The notes under the pieces: generated by a model
What the model saw: the letters and a program-made list of their open reading frames with translations, nothing else
The model's database searches: none
Told to the model about the DNA's origin: nothing
Assembly (NCBI GenBank): GCA_002693165.1
Contig: NZOP01000031.1
Span: 19,507 to 44,430 of the forward strand
Direction of reading: 5' to 3'
DNA length: 24,924 nt
Source: Nitrososphaerota archaeon
Lineage (GTDB): Archaea > Thermoproteota > Nitrososphaeria > Nitrososphaerales > UBA57
Translations under genes and position numbers: made by a program
Shown: in pieces, positions 7,451 to 14,684 of the stretch
Layout of the letters: each line of letters opens with the position of its first letter
Position numbering within the stretch: the first letter of the stretch is position 1

Positions 7451-8073
7451 GTCAAGTGGAAAAATTCACACCAATAACAAGAAAATTCTATAATAGAGAT
7501 ACAATAAAAGTAGCTAAAGATTTGTTAGGAAAAATTATTGTAAGACAATCTAAAAAAAAACTCATGTTAGGCAAAATTGTTGAAGTAGAAGCGTATAAAT
7601 TTGGAGAATATGACAAAGCTAGTCATGCAAGCAAGGGTTGGACATTAAGTAACCAAGTTATGTTTGGGGAAAATGGATTTTCGTATGTGTATTTCACTTA
7701 TGGAATGTATTTTATGTTAAATGTAGTAGCAAAAAAGAAAACAGATCAGGCAGGAGCTATATTAATCCGGGGATTAGAACCTATTAATGGAATCAAACAT
7801 ATGATTAAAAATAGAAAAGGAAAAAACAATTTAAATTTGACTAATGGTCCAGGAAAACTTTCACAGGCCTTACAAATTAATAAAAAATTAAACAATTATG
7901 ATTTAACAAAAAAAGGAAAATTGTTTATTGTTGATTCGGAAAAACGAACGGAAAAGATATTATCATCGGGAAGAATAGGAATTTCTAAAGATGTAAAAAA
8001 GGAATGGAGATTTTATTTTGAGAATAACAGTTATGTGTCTAGATATAAGTTTAACAAGAAACAACACATATAG
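7447..8073 (+). CDS. 3-methyladenine DNA glycosylase, Aag/MPG family
   Basis: The 208-residue protein removes alkylated or deaminated purines from DNA. It aligns by eye with the mammalian AAG fold: FYNRDTIKVAKDLLGK near the N-terminus, GKIVEVEAY with the likely catalytic Glu48, YVYFTYGMYFMLNVV (the DNA-intercalating Tyr region), ILIRGLEP, and NGPGKLSQAL for the base pocket. C-terminal SSGRIGISKD is also typical. The start overlaps the preceding stop by four bases. The RNase P RNA begins five bases after the stop, so the last codons double as promoter DNA for that RNA. Confidence 0.92.
   Translation: MSQVEKFTPITRKFYNRDTIKVAKDLLGKIIVRQSKKKLMLGKIVEVEAYKFGEYDKASHASKGWTLSNQVMFGENGFSYVYFTYGMYFMLNVVAKKKTDQAGAILIRGLEPINGIKHMIKNRKGKNNLNLTNGPGKLSQALQINKKLNNYDLTKKGKLFIVDSEKRTEKILSSGRIGISKDVKKEWRFYFENNSYVSRYKFNKKQHI
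8043..8050 (+). promoter_or_regulatory. rnpB: Probable TATA box of the RNase P RNA gene, inside the glycosylase gene
   Basis: ATATAAGT lies within the last codons of the glycosylase gene. An archaeal start about 26 bases downstream would fall near 8072, just before the RNA's predicted 5' end at 8079. No other space exists for a dedicated promoter. Confidence 0.4.
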
Positions 8074-8078
8074 AATAT

Positions 8079-8363
8079 GTGAGTCGGTGTGTAGGCATCG
8101 GTAATACTGAGGAAACTCCTCTCTCCTATCAGGAATGTGATGTTGAGAAACATATTTAGAGATAGATGGCAACGGAGCAGAAACGATATCCGAACCTGTA
8201 AATACAATGAGGATCAAAATCTGAGATTCCAGGAATTGGAATGAAACGGTCGTCCCACATGGAGCAAGGCCAAACGGAGTTAACGAGTCCCTGATCGAAA
8301 CTCGGGTAGGCCGCTAAGCTGAATCCTACTTAAAACAAAAAGAGGGTTACAACCGAGACGCAC
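8079..8363 (+). ncRNA. rnpB: RNase P RNA
   Basis: The catalytic RNA of RNase P, which trims tRNA 5' leaders. Conserved elements in order: CR-I as GAGGAAACTCC (8109-8119); GCAACGGAGCAGAAAC, matching the CR-II/III region; GGAGCAAGGCCAAA (8261-8274), almost as in bacteria; CTCGGGTAGGCCGCT after 8311; and CR-V as ACAAAAAGAGGGTTA (8335-8349). The ends pair as helix P1 (GTGAGTC...GGT with ACC...GACGCAC). Helix P4 forms perfectly between 8114-8122 and 8341-8348 with the universal bulged U at 8117, but one normally invariant G-C pair is C-G. Length about 285 nt fits archaea. The ends are estimated from P1 pairing. Confidence 0.93.
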
Positions 8364-8364
8364 T

Positions 8365-8398
8365 TAATTGATGACAAAATAATTTTTGTCATCAATTA
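8365..8398 (+). terminator. Perfect 15-bp hairpin just after RNase P RNA
   Basis: TAATTGATGACAAAA (8365-8379) and TTTTGTCATCAATTA (8384-8398) are exact inverted repeats with a 4-base loop. The hairpin starts one base after the P1 helix of RNase P RNA. It may protect or terminate the transcript, or be an operator for the next gene. Archaea usually terminate at T-runs rather than hairpins, so its role is uncertain. Confidence 0.5.
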
Positions 8399-8445
8399 TA
8401 GAAAAATAAATTTAATTTTTATGACAATGATTTGTTATAGATAAT

Positions 8446-9669
8446 ATGAATAAGAAAAAATACGATATTATTATTATTGGAGGCGGAATAATTGGATGTG
8501 CAATTGCTTATTCACTTAGTAAGAAGTTAAGAGTCAGTATTGCAGTCATTGAGAAAGAAAATGAAATAGCAAAACACGCAAGTGGGAGAAACAGTGGCGT
8601 AATACACACTGGCTTTTATTATACACCAGGATCATTAAAAGCACGATTCTGTGTTGAAGGAAATAAAAGATTAATCAATTATTGTATAGAAGAAAATATA
8701 CCTTACAAAAAAACTGGAACTTTGGTTGTAGGAAAATCTCAAGAAGATAAAAAAAATTTAGAAATTTTACTTAAACGTGGTAAAAAAAATAACGTACCGG
8801 GAATTCGAATAATTAATAAAAAAGAATTAAATGAAATGGAACCATTTGTAAATGGAAAGTTTGCATTATATTCTCCAATGGGAGCAATTGTTGATGCAAA
8901 AAAATTAGTTAATTCATTAGCAAGTAATGTTCAGAATAATGGAGTAGAATTTATAATGAACCAACGAGTGAAAAAAATCAAAAATATAAAAGACGAAATA
9001 GAAATAAGTACAACAAATAATAAATTTTCAACAAAATTTGTAATAAATTGTGCTGGTGTATATGCAGATACTATAGCAAGATTAATGAATATAAAATTAA
9101 ATCACCATATTATACCATTCAGAGGAGAATATTTTGAATTACCAAAAAATAAATCACATTTAGTAAGATCAATGGTATATCCTATACCTAATCCTAATTT
9201 ACCATTTTTAGGAATTCATCTAACACGAACAGTAAACAATAAAATAATTTTGGGTCCTAATGCAGTACTAGCACCAGGTAAAGAAGCATATTCAAACAAA
9301 AACATCAATGTGAGAGAATTAAGTAATATATTACTATACAAAGGCTTTTGGAAAATGGTTTATAATAACTACAATATAATTGAGGAAGAAATACTTCAAT
9401 CAATTATTCGAACTAAATTTTTAGAAAAAGTATGCGATTTATTGCCAGGTATAAAAATAAATGAATTAATAAAAAACTCTTCAGGAATTAGAGCTCAGCT
9501 TGTTGGAAATAATGGCGAATTAATGGATGATTTAGTGGTTAAAGAAGGAAAAAATGCTTTACATATTCTCAATGCAGTATCTCCAGGAATGACTTGTAGT
9601 CTACCATTTGCAGATTATTTAGTAGAAAATTATGTGAAGAAATATAATTTTGAGAAAGAAAAGAATTAA
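8446..9669 (+). CDS. lhgO: L-2-hydroxyglutarate oxidase/dehydrogenase-like FAD enzyme (LhgO family)
   Basis: A 407-residue DAO-type flavoprotein. The N-terminus has the FAD-binding GGGIIG (about residues 11-16) and the acidic end of the second strand (VIEKE), followed by SGRNSGVIHTGFYYTPGSLKA, a hallmark of the LhgO/YgaF family. FRGEYFEL lies in the middle and SPGMTCSLPFADYLV closes the FAD site. It would oxidise L-2-hydroxyglutarate to 2-oxoglutarate with electrons passing to the respiratory chain. The close relative glycerol-3-phosphate dehydrogenase is less likely given the SGRNSGVIH motif. ATG at 8446; an AT-rich TATA-like tract lies about 26-30 bases upstream. Confidence 0.85.
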   Translation: MNKKKYDIIIIGGGIIGCAIAYSLSKKLRVSIAVIEKENEIAKHASGRNSGVIHTGFYYTPGSLKARFCVEGNKRLINYCIEENIPYKKTGTLVVGKSQEDKKNLEILLKRGKKNNVPGIRIINKKELNEMEPFVNGKFALYSPMGAIVDAKKLVNSLASNVQNNGVEFIMNQRVKKIKNIKDEIEISTTNNKFSTKFVINCAGVYADTIARLMNIKLNHHIIPFRGEYFELPKNKSHLVRSMVYPIPNPNLPFLGIHLTRTVNNKIILGPNAVLAPGKEAYSNKNINVRELSNILLYKGFWKMVYNNYNIIEEEILQSIIRTKFLEKVCDLLPGIKINELIKNSSGIRAQLVGNNGELMDDLVVKEGKNALHILNAVSPGMTCSLPFADYLVENYVKKYNFEKEKN

Positions 9670-9701
9670 ACAAGTGACCAAATAATGGTATGTAACGAAA
9701 A

Positions 9702-10703
9702 ATGATTAAAATTGATGAATTAAAGATATTTGAAGAAATCCGACAGCATAAGCCAAAGAAAATCTGTCTAAGTGCTCCTGATGGATTAATGATTTATTTG
9801 GAAGACATTGCATCTCGAATTACAAAAGAATTTAATATTGACGTATTTATCATGGGCGATACTTGTTATGGAAGTTGTGATTCTACAAATTTTGAAGCAA
9901 AACGAATTGGAGCTGAATTAGCTTTCAACATAGGTCATACAATTAGTTTTGAAAAATTAGGAGATAGAACAATTATGATTGATGCATTTGATAATATTAG
10001 TTTTGATGAGGCGATAGAAAACTCTATGGATGCACTCAAACAATTTAAAAAGATTGGAATAGTAACTTTTAGTCAATATTTACATCAACTTGAATCAATA
10101 AAAAGAAAGTTTGAAGAAAATGGGGTAAATGTAATAGTGGGAAAAGGCGGAGGCCAATTAAGAGATGGACAAGTTTTTGGTTGTGAATTCTATCCTGCAT
10201 TTTATATTCGTGATGAAGTTGATGCTTTTGTTGTACTAGGAAATAGTAACTTTCATGGAATAGGTGTATCTTTATCATCAGGAAAGCCAACATTCATGAT
10301 TGATCCGTATTCTAAAGAAATTTTGGATTTGGAAGAAATATCAAAAGATAGAGAGAAAAAAGCAATTTTATCAATTTCAAAAGCACGATATGCGGAAAAA
10401 TTTGGTTTAATATTGGGTTTAAAAGAAGGTCAATTTGATACAAAAAAATTATTAAAGATAAAGAAAAGACTAGAAGAGAAAGGTAAAACAGTACAATTAA
10501 TTGCCATGAGAGAAGTTACAAACGAACGAATGGCATATTTTAAATCTATTGAAGCTTTTATTCAAATGTCATGTCCGCGAGTTTCGATTGACGGGTATAC
10601 ATTCAACAGACCTGTATTATCCGCTCCACAAGCTGAAGCATTATTAGACTTATTAGACGGAAAAGAATTAGATGATTTTTTGGTAAAACCACATTGGCTA
10701 TAG
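9702..10703 (+). CDS. dph2: Diphthamide synthase Dph2 (2-(3-amino-3-carboxypropyl)histidine synthase)
   Basis: Dph2 is a radical enzyme that cleaves S-adenosylmethionine in an unusual direction and modifies a histidine of translation elongation factor aEF2, the first diphthamide step. The three cluster-binding cysteines are visible: C55 (or C59) in GDTCYGSCD, C161 in GCEFYPAF and C291 in MSCPRVSIDG, spaced as in archaeal Dph2. Length 333 residues is typical of the archaeal single-subunit form. The ATG start follows lhgO by 32 bases, so the two may be co-transcribed. Confidence 0.95.
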   Translation: MIKIDELKIFEEIRQHKPKKICLSAPDGLMIYLEDIASRITKEFNIDVFIMGDTCYGSCDSTNFEAKRIGAELAFNIGHTISFEKLGDRTIMIDAFDNISFDEAIENSMDALKQFKKIGIVTFSQYLHQLESIKRKFEENGVNVIVGKGGGQLRDGQVFGCEFYPAFYIRDEVDAFVVLGNSNFHGIGVSLSSGKPTFMIDPYSKEILDLEEISKDREKKAILSISKARYAEKFGLILGLKEGQFDTKKLLKIKKRLEEKGKTVQLIAMREVTNERMAYFKSIEAFIQMSCPRVSIDGYTFNRPVLSAPQAEALLDLLDGKELDDFLVKPHWL

Positions 10704-10739
10704 TACGAAGTTTAAATATTCTCAAATCAAAAAAGAACT

Positions 10740-11261
10740 ATGGAAAATAAGAGTATTAAAAAAGGAAAAGTAATGCCAGGAGATGAATTGGCAGTTATTG
10801 AAGAATTTGAGTCTGGGAAGGGAACTTATGAAATAAAGGGTCAAATTAGAGCATCAGTTTTAGGAGAAACAACTGTAGATAATAAAAAGAAGTTTATTCA
10901 GATCAATAAATCAATTAAACGTTCACTTTTACCAAAAGAAAATGATCAAGTAGAAGGAATTTTAGAAACTGAAAAATTTTTACGTATACGAAAAATAAAT
11001 GGAGAAATGTCATTTTCATATTTAACAGGTTTAATGGAAAGGACAAAAATGGTAGATATATCAGCAACAGATTATATTCGAGCGACAGTAGTAAGTTTAA
11101 TGAATGGCGTAATACATACAGCTATAAGACAGGAAAATGACGGAGTTATCAGGTCTAAGTGTTTATCGTGTGCTGGAAAAGTAGTAAAAGTACAACGAGG
11201 TGTAAAATGCGTTGAATGTGGATTGTTTAGATTTAAAAAACTATCATCAGATTTCGAATAA
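10740..11261 (+). CDS. csl4: Exosome RNA-binding subunit Csl4
   Basis: A 173-residue cap subunit of the archaeal RNA exosome. The N-terminal domain (MPGDELAVIEEFESGKGTYE) precedes an S1-type beta-barrel in the middle (residues about 60-130). The C-terminus is a zinc ribbon with CLSCAG and CVECG. This order is that of archaeal Csl4. It guides RNA substrates to the Rrp41/Rrp42 ring for 3'-5' decay. The ATG lies 36 bases after dph2, an arrangement that suggests a translation and RNA-metabolism operon. Confidence 0.92.
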   Translation: MENKSIKKGKVMPGDELAVIEEFESGKGTYEIKGQIRASVLGETTVDNKKKFIQINKSIKRSLLPKENDQVEGILETEKFLRIRKINGEMSFSYLTGLMERTKMVDISATDYIRATVVSLMNGVIHTAIRQENDGVIRSKCLSCAGKVVKVQRGVKCVECGLFRFKKLSSDFE

Positions 11262-11318
11262 TAGGAGCTTTGTTTTTAAAGTTTTTATAGAGTTTTATAT
11301 CTAACCGGGAGATAGATT

Positions 11319-12233
11319 ATGGCAATTCAAGAACCAGATTATGTGTGGATGGATGGTAAATACGTTAATTGGAAAGATGCTAATGTACCAATTTTAACCC
11401 ATGCAATGCATTATGGAACAGCAGTGTTTGAAGGAATAAGAGCGTACCCATCAGAAGATAATTTATTGGTTTTTAGATTAAAAGAGCACCTAGAACGTCT
11501 AGTAGAATCTTGTAAAATATTACCATTAGAACATAAATTTTCTGTGGATGATTTAGAAAAAGCAATATTAGGATTGTTAAAGAAAAATCAACTAAAAGAA
11601 TCTTCATACATCAGACCTATAGTTTATGTTGGATATGGCGGTATTGGATTAAATTTCACAGGGTTTCCAATTAATGTTGCAATAGCTGCATTTCCATTTG
11701 GAAAATATTTCACTAATCCAGAAATTAAAGTATGTATATCAAATTGGAAAAGAATTTCCGATGAATCAATGCCTCCACAGGCAAAAGCGAGTGGAAATTA
11801 TCTAAACTCAGTAATGGCAAAATTAGATGCGTTAAGAGCAGGTTTTGATGATGCCATATTATTAGATACTAAATCGTCGGTTAGTGAAGGTACAGGAGAA
11901 AATATTTTTGTTATAAAAAATGGGGAAATTGTAACACCTCCTACGTCTGCGTCAATTCTTGTCGGAATAACTAGAGGCTCTATTATGAAAATAGCTCAGG
12001 ACATGGGTATGGAAATCAAGGAAAGAGATGTATCTAGAGTTGAACTTTATCAAGCGGATGAAGTTTTCTTTAGTGGAACTGCTGCAGAAGTAACAGCAAT
12101 TGTTGAAATAGATAACAGAAAAATAGGAACAGGTAAAATCGGAGAAATAACGAAGAAAATTAGAGATTCTTATGCGGAAATTGTCATCGGAAATAATGAG
12201 AAATATAATAATTGGTTAACTGAGGTATATTAA
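11319..12233 (+). CDS. ilvE: Branched-chain amino acid aminotransferase
   Basis: A 304-residue PLP enzyme of fold type IV. It starts DYVWMDGKYVNWKDA and has the family segments HYGTAVFEGIRAY (about residues 31-43), the PLP lysine K156 in AKASGNYLNS, FDDAILLD, SEGTGENIF and VFFSGTAAEVTAIVEID. It interconverts Leu, Ile and Val with their 2-oxo acids using 2-oxoglutarate. The start ATG at 11319 is preceded by GGGAGATAGATT, a fair ribosome binding site, and further up by TTTTATAT, a TATA-like run. Prephenate dehydratase follows seven bases after the stop. Confidence 0.95.
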   Translation: MAIQEPDYVWMDGKYVNWKDANVPILTHAMHYGTAVFEGIRAYPSEDNLLVFRLKEHLERLVESCKILPLEHKFSVDDLEKAILGLLKKNQLKESSYIRPIVYVGYGGIGLNFTGFPINVAIAAFPFGKYFTNPEIKVCISNWKRISDESMPPQAKASGNYLNSVMAKLDALRAGFDDAILLDTKSSVSEGTGENIFVIKNGEIVTPPTSASILVGITRGSIMKIAQDMGMEIKERDVSRVELYQADEVFFSGTAAEVTAIVEIDNRKIGTGKIGEITKKIRDSYAEIVIGNNEKYNNWLTEVY

Positions 12234-12239
12234 ATTATT

Positions 12240-13073
12240 TTGGTAAATAATTTACCCAGTGTTGGGTTTCAGGGAGAAAAGGGTTCATATAGTGAAAAAG
12301 CAGTTCAGTTATATTTTTCCAAATCCAATAACAAATCATATACATCGTTTTCTGATGTATTTTATGCTGTAGAAAATAACAAAATTGAATTTGCAATTGT
12401 GCCAATTGAAAATTCAATAGAAGGAAGTGTAAATGAAACATATGACTTGCTCTTAAATTCATCTATATCAGTAGTTGGTGAAATTAATGTAAAAGTTAAT
12501 CATTGTCTCATTACTCACCACAATGTCAAGAAAGATGATATAAACATAGTATATTCTCATACTCAAGCATTAGGTCAATGCAGTAATTATTTAAGAAAAT
12601 ACAACAGAGATGCAGTTTCGACATATGATACTGCAGGAAGTGTAAAGATGATCAAAGAGAAGGATATAAAAAATGCAGCGGCAATAGCCAGTAAAGAAAC
12701 TGCAATATTATATGATATGCAAATAATTGATGAAAACATACAAGATCACAAAGATAACATTACCAGATTCGTTTGTTTATCAAAAAAGGAAACTAAGCCG
12801 ACAGGAAACGATAAAACATCAATAATCTTTTCAGCAGGTCATGTTTCAGGAGCACTACACAAAGCATTGGATGAATTTGCCAAACGTAGTATTAACTTAA
12901 CGAAAATTGAATCACATCCCACTAGAAAAAAAGCATGGGAATACAACTTTTATTTAGATTTTGAAGGTCATATTGACGAGAAAATTTGTCAGGACGCAAT
13001 TAAAGGACTAGAAAGTACAGGAAGTGCGATAAAAGTATTAGGATCTTATCCTAAATTAAAGGATAAACTTTGA
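12240..13073 (+). CDS. pheA: Prephenate dehydratase
   Basis: A 277-residue monofunctional enzyme that turns prephenate into phenylpyruvate in phenylalanine synthesis. The catalytic half shows VGFQGEKGSYSEKAV, FAIVPIENSIEGSV, YSHTQALGQC and the T-R-F motif in NITRFVCL. The C-terminal ACT domain carries GALHKALDEFA and IESHPTRKKAWEYNFYLDFEGH. The usual ESRP motif reads ESHP here. Phenylalanine feedback through the ACT domain is expected from the family. The start is TTG at 12240, six bases after the ilvE stop, so the two amino-acid genes are probably one transcript. Confidence 0.95.
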   Translation: MVNNLPSVGFQGEKGSYSEKAVQLYFSKSNNKSYTSFSDVFYAVENNKIEFAIVPIENSIEGSVNETYDLLLNSSISVVGEINVKVNHCLITHHNVKKDDINIVYSHTQALGQCSNYLRKYNRDAVSTYDTAGSVKMIKEKDIKNAAAIASKETAILYDMQIIDENIQDHKDNITRFVCLSKKETKPTGNDKTSIIFSAGHVSGALHKALDEFAKRSINLTKIESHPTRKKAWEYNFYLDFEGHIDEKICQDAIKGLESTGSAIKVLGSYPKLKDKL

Positions 13074-13105
13074 ATAGTTGGAATTATTAAAGGAAATAGA
13101 TAAAA

Positions 13106-13381
13106 TTGCAAGTAAAAATTAATAAAAAGAAGTTCCGAGTCAAAATTGAAATAGAAAATGAAGACATAGCATTAGGACAAATTTTAAGGAAGGAATTAAT
13201 TGAGGATAAAGAAACTGCATTTGCAGGGGTAGTAAAGCCACATCCATTAATCAATAAATTCAATGTCCAAGTAGAAACAAAAAAAGAAAACCCCATACAA
13301 CAAGTAATTAAAAGTGGAAATGCAGCAACAAAAGTAGCAAACGAATTATCCGAAAAAATTAATAAATCAATAAAGAAATAA
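13106..13381 (+). CDS. rpo11: RNA polymerase subunit Rpo11 (RpoL)
   Basis: A 91-residue homologue of eukaryotic Rpb11/AC19, which pairs with Rpo3 to start RNA polymerase assembly. The conserved core is IENEDIALGQILRKEL followed by AFAGVVKPHPLINKFNVQVET; the usual histidine before TLG is replaced here (EDIALG). The C-terminal helix is Lys-rich. The start is TTG at 13106, with a purine-rich AAAGGAAATAGAT upstream that may be the ribosome binding site. TFS follows 28 bases downstream and PCNA after that, a group of basal transcription and replication factors. Confidence 0.92.
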   Translation: MQVKINKKKFRVKIEIENEDIALGQILRKELIEDKETAFAGVVKPHPLINKFNVQVETKKENPIQQVIKSGNAATKVANELSEKINKSIKK

Positions 13382-13409
13382 TTTTTTCGTGTTAACCGGT
13401 GAATAAAGT

Positions 13410-13778
13410 TTGCAATTCTGTAAAACTTGTGGAGGAAGAGTAATGCCGATGACAAGAGAAGTATATACAAAAAAATTTCCTGAAAAAATTATTGGAGAAG
13501 ACGACACTAATCAAAAAATAACAGCTTGTATGAGTTGTGGTCTTTCTTTAGAATCAACATCTGTTTTTAAATCTATACAAGAGGAAAAAAGTGATAGTAA
13601 GATACAAGTATTAGAAGAAAATGAAATTCAGACATTACCAATAGAAAAAGAAAATTGTTCAAAGTGTGGAAACGAAGAAGCATATTCTTGGCAAAGACAG
13701 ACTAGAAGTGGAGATGAACCTGCTACAAGATTCTATCGTTGTGTTAAATGTGAACATACATGGAGAGAATATTCGTAG
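13410..13778 (+). CDS. tfs: Transcription factor S (TFS, TFIIS-like)
   Basis: A 122-residue two-zinc-ribbon protein. The N-terminal ribbon has FCKTCGG and CMSCG, and the C-terminal ribbon has CSKCG and CVKCEHTW. The acidic DE pair in RSGDEPATRFYRC is the catalytic hairpin that stimulates RNA cleavage by stalled RNA polymerase, so it is an active cleavage factor rather than an inhibitory paralogue. The start is TTG at 13410; residues MQFCKTCGG match the family's N-terminus exactly in position. It lies between rpo11 and pcn. Confidence 0.95.
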   Translation: MQFCKTCGGRVMPMTREVYTKKFPEKIIGEDDTNQKITACMSCGLSLESTSVFKSIQEEKSDSKIQVLEENEIQTLPIEKENCSKCGNEEAYSWQRQTRSGDEPATRFYRCVKCEHTWREYS

Positions 13779-13824
13779 GAAAATGATAATACTAACGGAA
13801 ATATATTATTACGTGAACTAAAAA

Positions 13825-14583
13825 ATGGGCTTTCTGGCAAAAACAAAATCTTCAACAGAATGGAAATTAATAACAAATGTAATTTCAACACTGGTAGAAG
13901 AAGCTAGTTTCGAAGCAACAGTAGAAGGAATTCAATTCAGAGCTATGGACCCATCGCATGTTGCCATGGTTGATTTAAATTGGCCAAATGCTTCGTTCGA
14001 AAAATATGAATGTGATAAACCATTTAAATTGACATTAAGAATTGAAGAATTATCTAAGCTAATCAAGCGTGCAAACCAAAATAATAGTATCTCAATATCA
14101 GCTGAAAATGATGAATACATGGCAGTTAACATAGAAAATGGTTATAAAAAGAAATTTCAGATCAGGTTGATTGAAAGTTCATATGTACCTCAACAAGTAC
14201 CCAAATTAGATCTAGATTCCAAAATTCACATGGACAAAAGTATATTTGACAATACTCTAATTGATGTCGATGCAGTCGCAGATCACATAACAATTGAAAC
14301 AACACAAGATCAAATTACATTTAGCGGAAATGGTGATTCAGGTAAAGCTGCTATTACGTTGAATAAAGAAGATAAAGGGATTAATGAATTAACTTCCAAA
14401 AAGGAAAGTAAATCAACATACAGTTTACAATATTTAATTAGTATCTTAAAGGCAATTGGTTCATCATCAGAAACAATTACAGCAGAATATTCCGAAGGAA
14501 TGCCATTTAAAATGGAATTCAAATTAGGAGAATCTGGAGGATTTATTAATTTTTATCTTGCGCCAAGAATTGATAATAGATAA
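13825..14583 (+). CDS. pcn: DNA polymerase sliding clamp PCNA
   Basis: A 252-residue ring-forming clamp subunit. Family segments: the N-terminal strand with EWKLITNVISTLVEEASFEAT, GIQFRAMDPSHVAMVDL (about residues 36-52), the interdomain region around residues 115-130, and the C-terminal YLISILKAI, then FKLGESGGFINFYLAPRI. It tethers DNA polymerase, Fen1 and ligase to DNA. The start is ATG at 13825, with AAATATATTA about 22 bases upstream as the likely TATA box. No second PCNA is present in the window. A T-rich tract just after the stop (CTTTTTATATT) may serve both as terminator and as promoter for the next gene. Confidence 0.97.
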   Translation: MGFLAKTKSSTEWKLITNVISTLVEEASFEATVEGIQFRAMDPSHVAMVDLNWPNASFEKYECDKPFKLTLRIEELSKLIKRANQNNSISISAENDEYMAVNIENGYKKKFQIRLIESSYVPQQVPKLDLDSKIHMDKSIFDNTLIDVDAVADHITIETTQDQITFSGNGDSGKAAITLNKEDKGINELTSKKESKSTYSLQYLISILKAIGSSSETITAEYSEGMPFKMEFKLGESGGFINFYLAPRIDNR

Positions 14584-14589
14584 AAATAA

Positions 14590-14602
14590 CTTTTTATATT
14601 TA
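14590..14602 (+). promoter_or_regulatory. TATA-like box for the queT transcript
   Basis: CTTTTTATATTTA is centred about 26 bases before 14622-14624. This predicts a transcript beginning at AAAGCGGG and hence a leader of about 60 nt before the ATG at 14685. Confidence 0.45.
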
Positions 14603-14621
14603 GAAAATAATTAAATCACTA

Positions 14622-14684
14622 AAGCGGGTGAGCAGAACATCTCTGTCCGTTCCGCTATACAAATCCCGGTTAGAAGATGTAAAA
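14622..14684 (+). promoter_or_regulatory. Structured 5' leader of queT, candidate riboswitch
   Basis: AGCGG (14623-14627) pairs with CCGCT (14652-14656). Inside it CAGA (14633-14636) pairs with TCTG (14642-14645), closing a 5-base loop ACATC. That loop is exactly complementary to GATGT (14676-14680), four bases before the ATG, so a pseudoknot could hide the start site. A competing pairing CGGG (14625-14628) with CCCG (14665-14668) would break the first stem. This is a hand fold, and no known riboswitch class was recognised. Confidence 0.45.

Noticed and set aside
7963..8217. Minus-strand open frame across the glycosylase end and RNase P RNA
   Set aside because: The region is explained by the glycosylase gene and by RNase P RNA on the plus strand.
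14628..14684. GTG-started N-terminal extension of QueT
   Set aside because: The 19 added residues do not resemble the family, and the DNA folds as a leader; the ATG at 14685 fits the first membrane helix.
14622..14684. TPP riboswitch
   Set aside because: The CUGAGA and GGAUAAUGC core elements of the TPP aptamer are missing.
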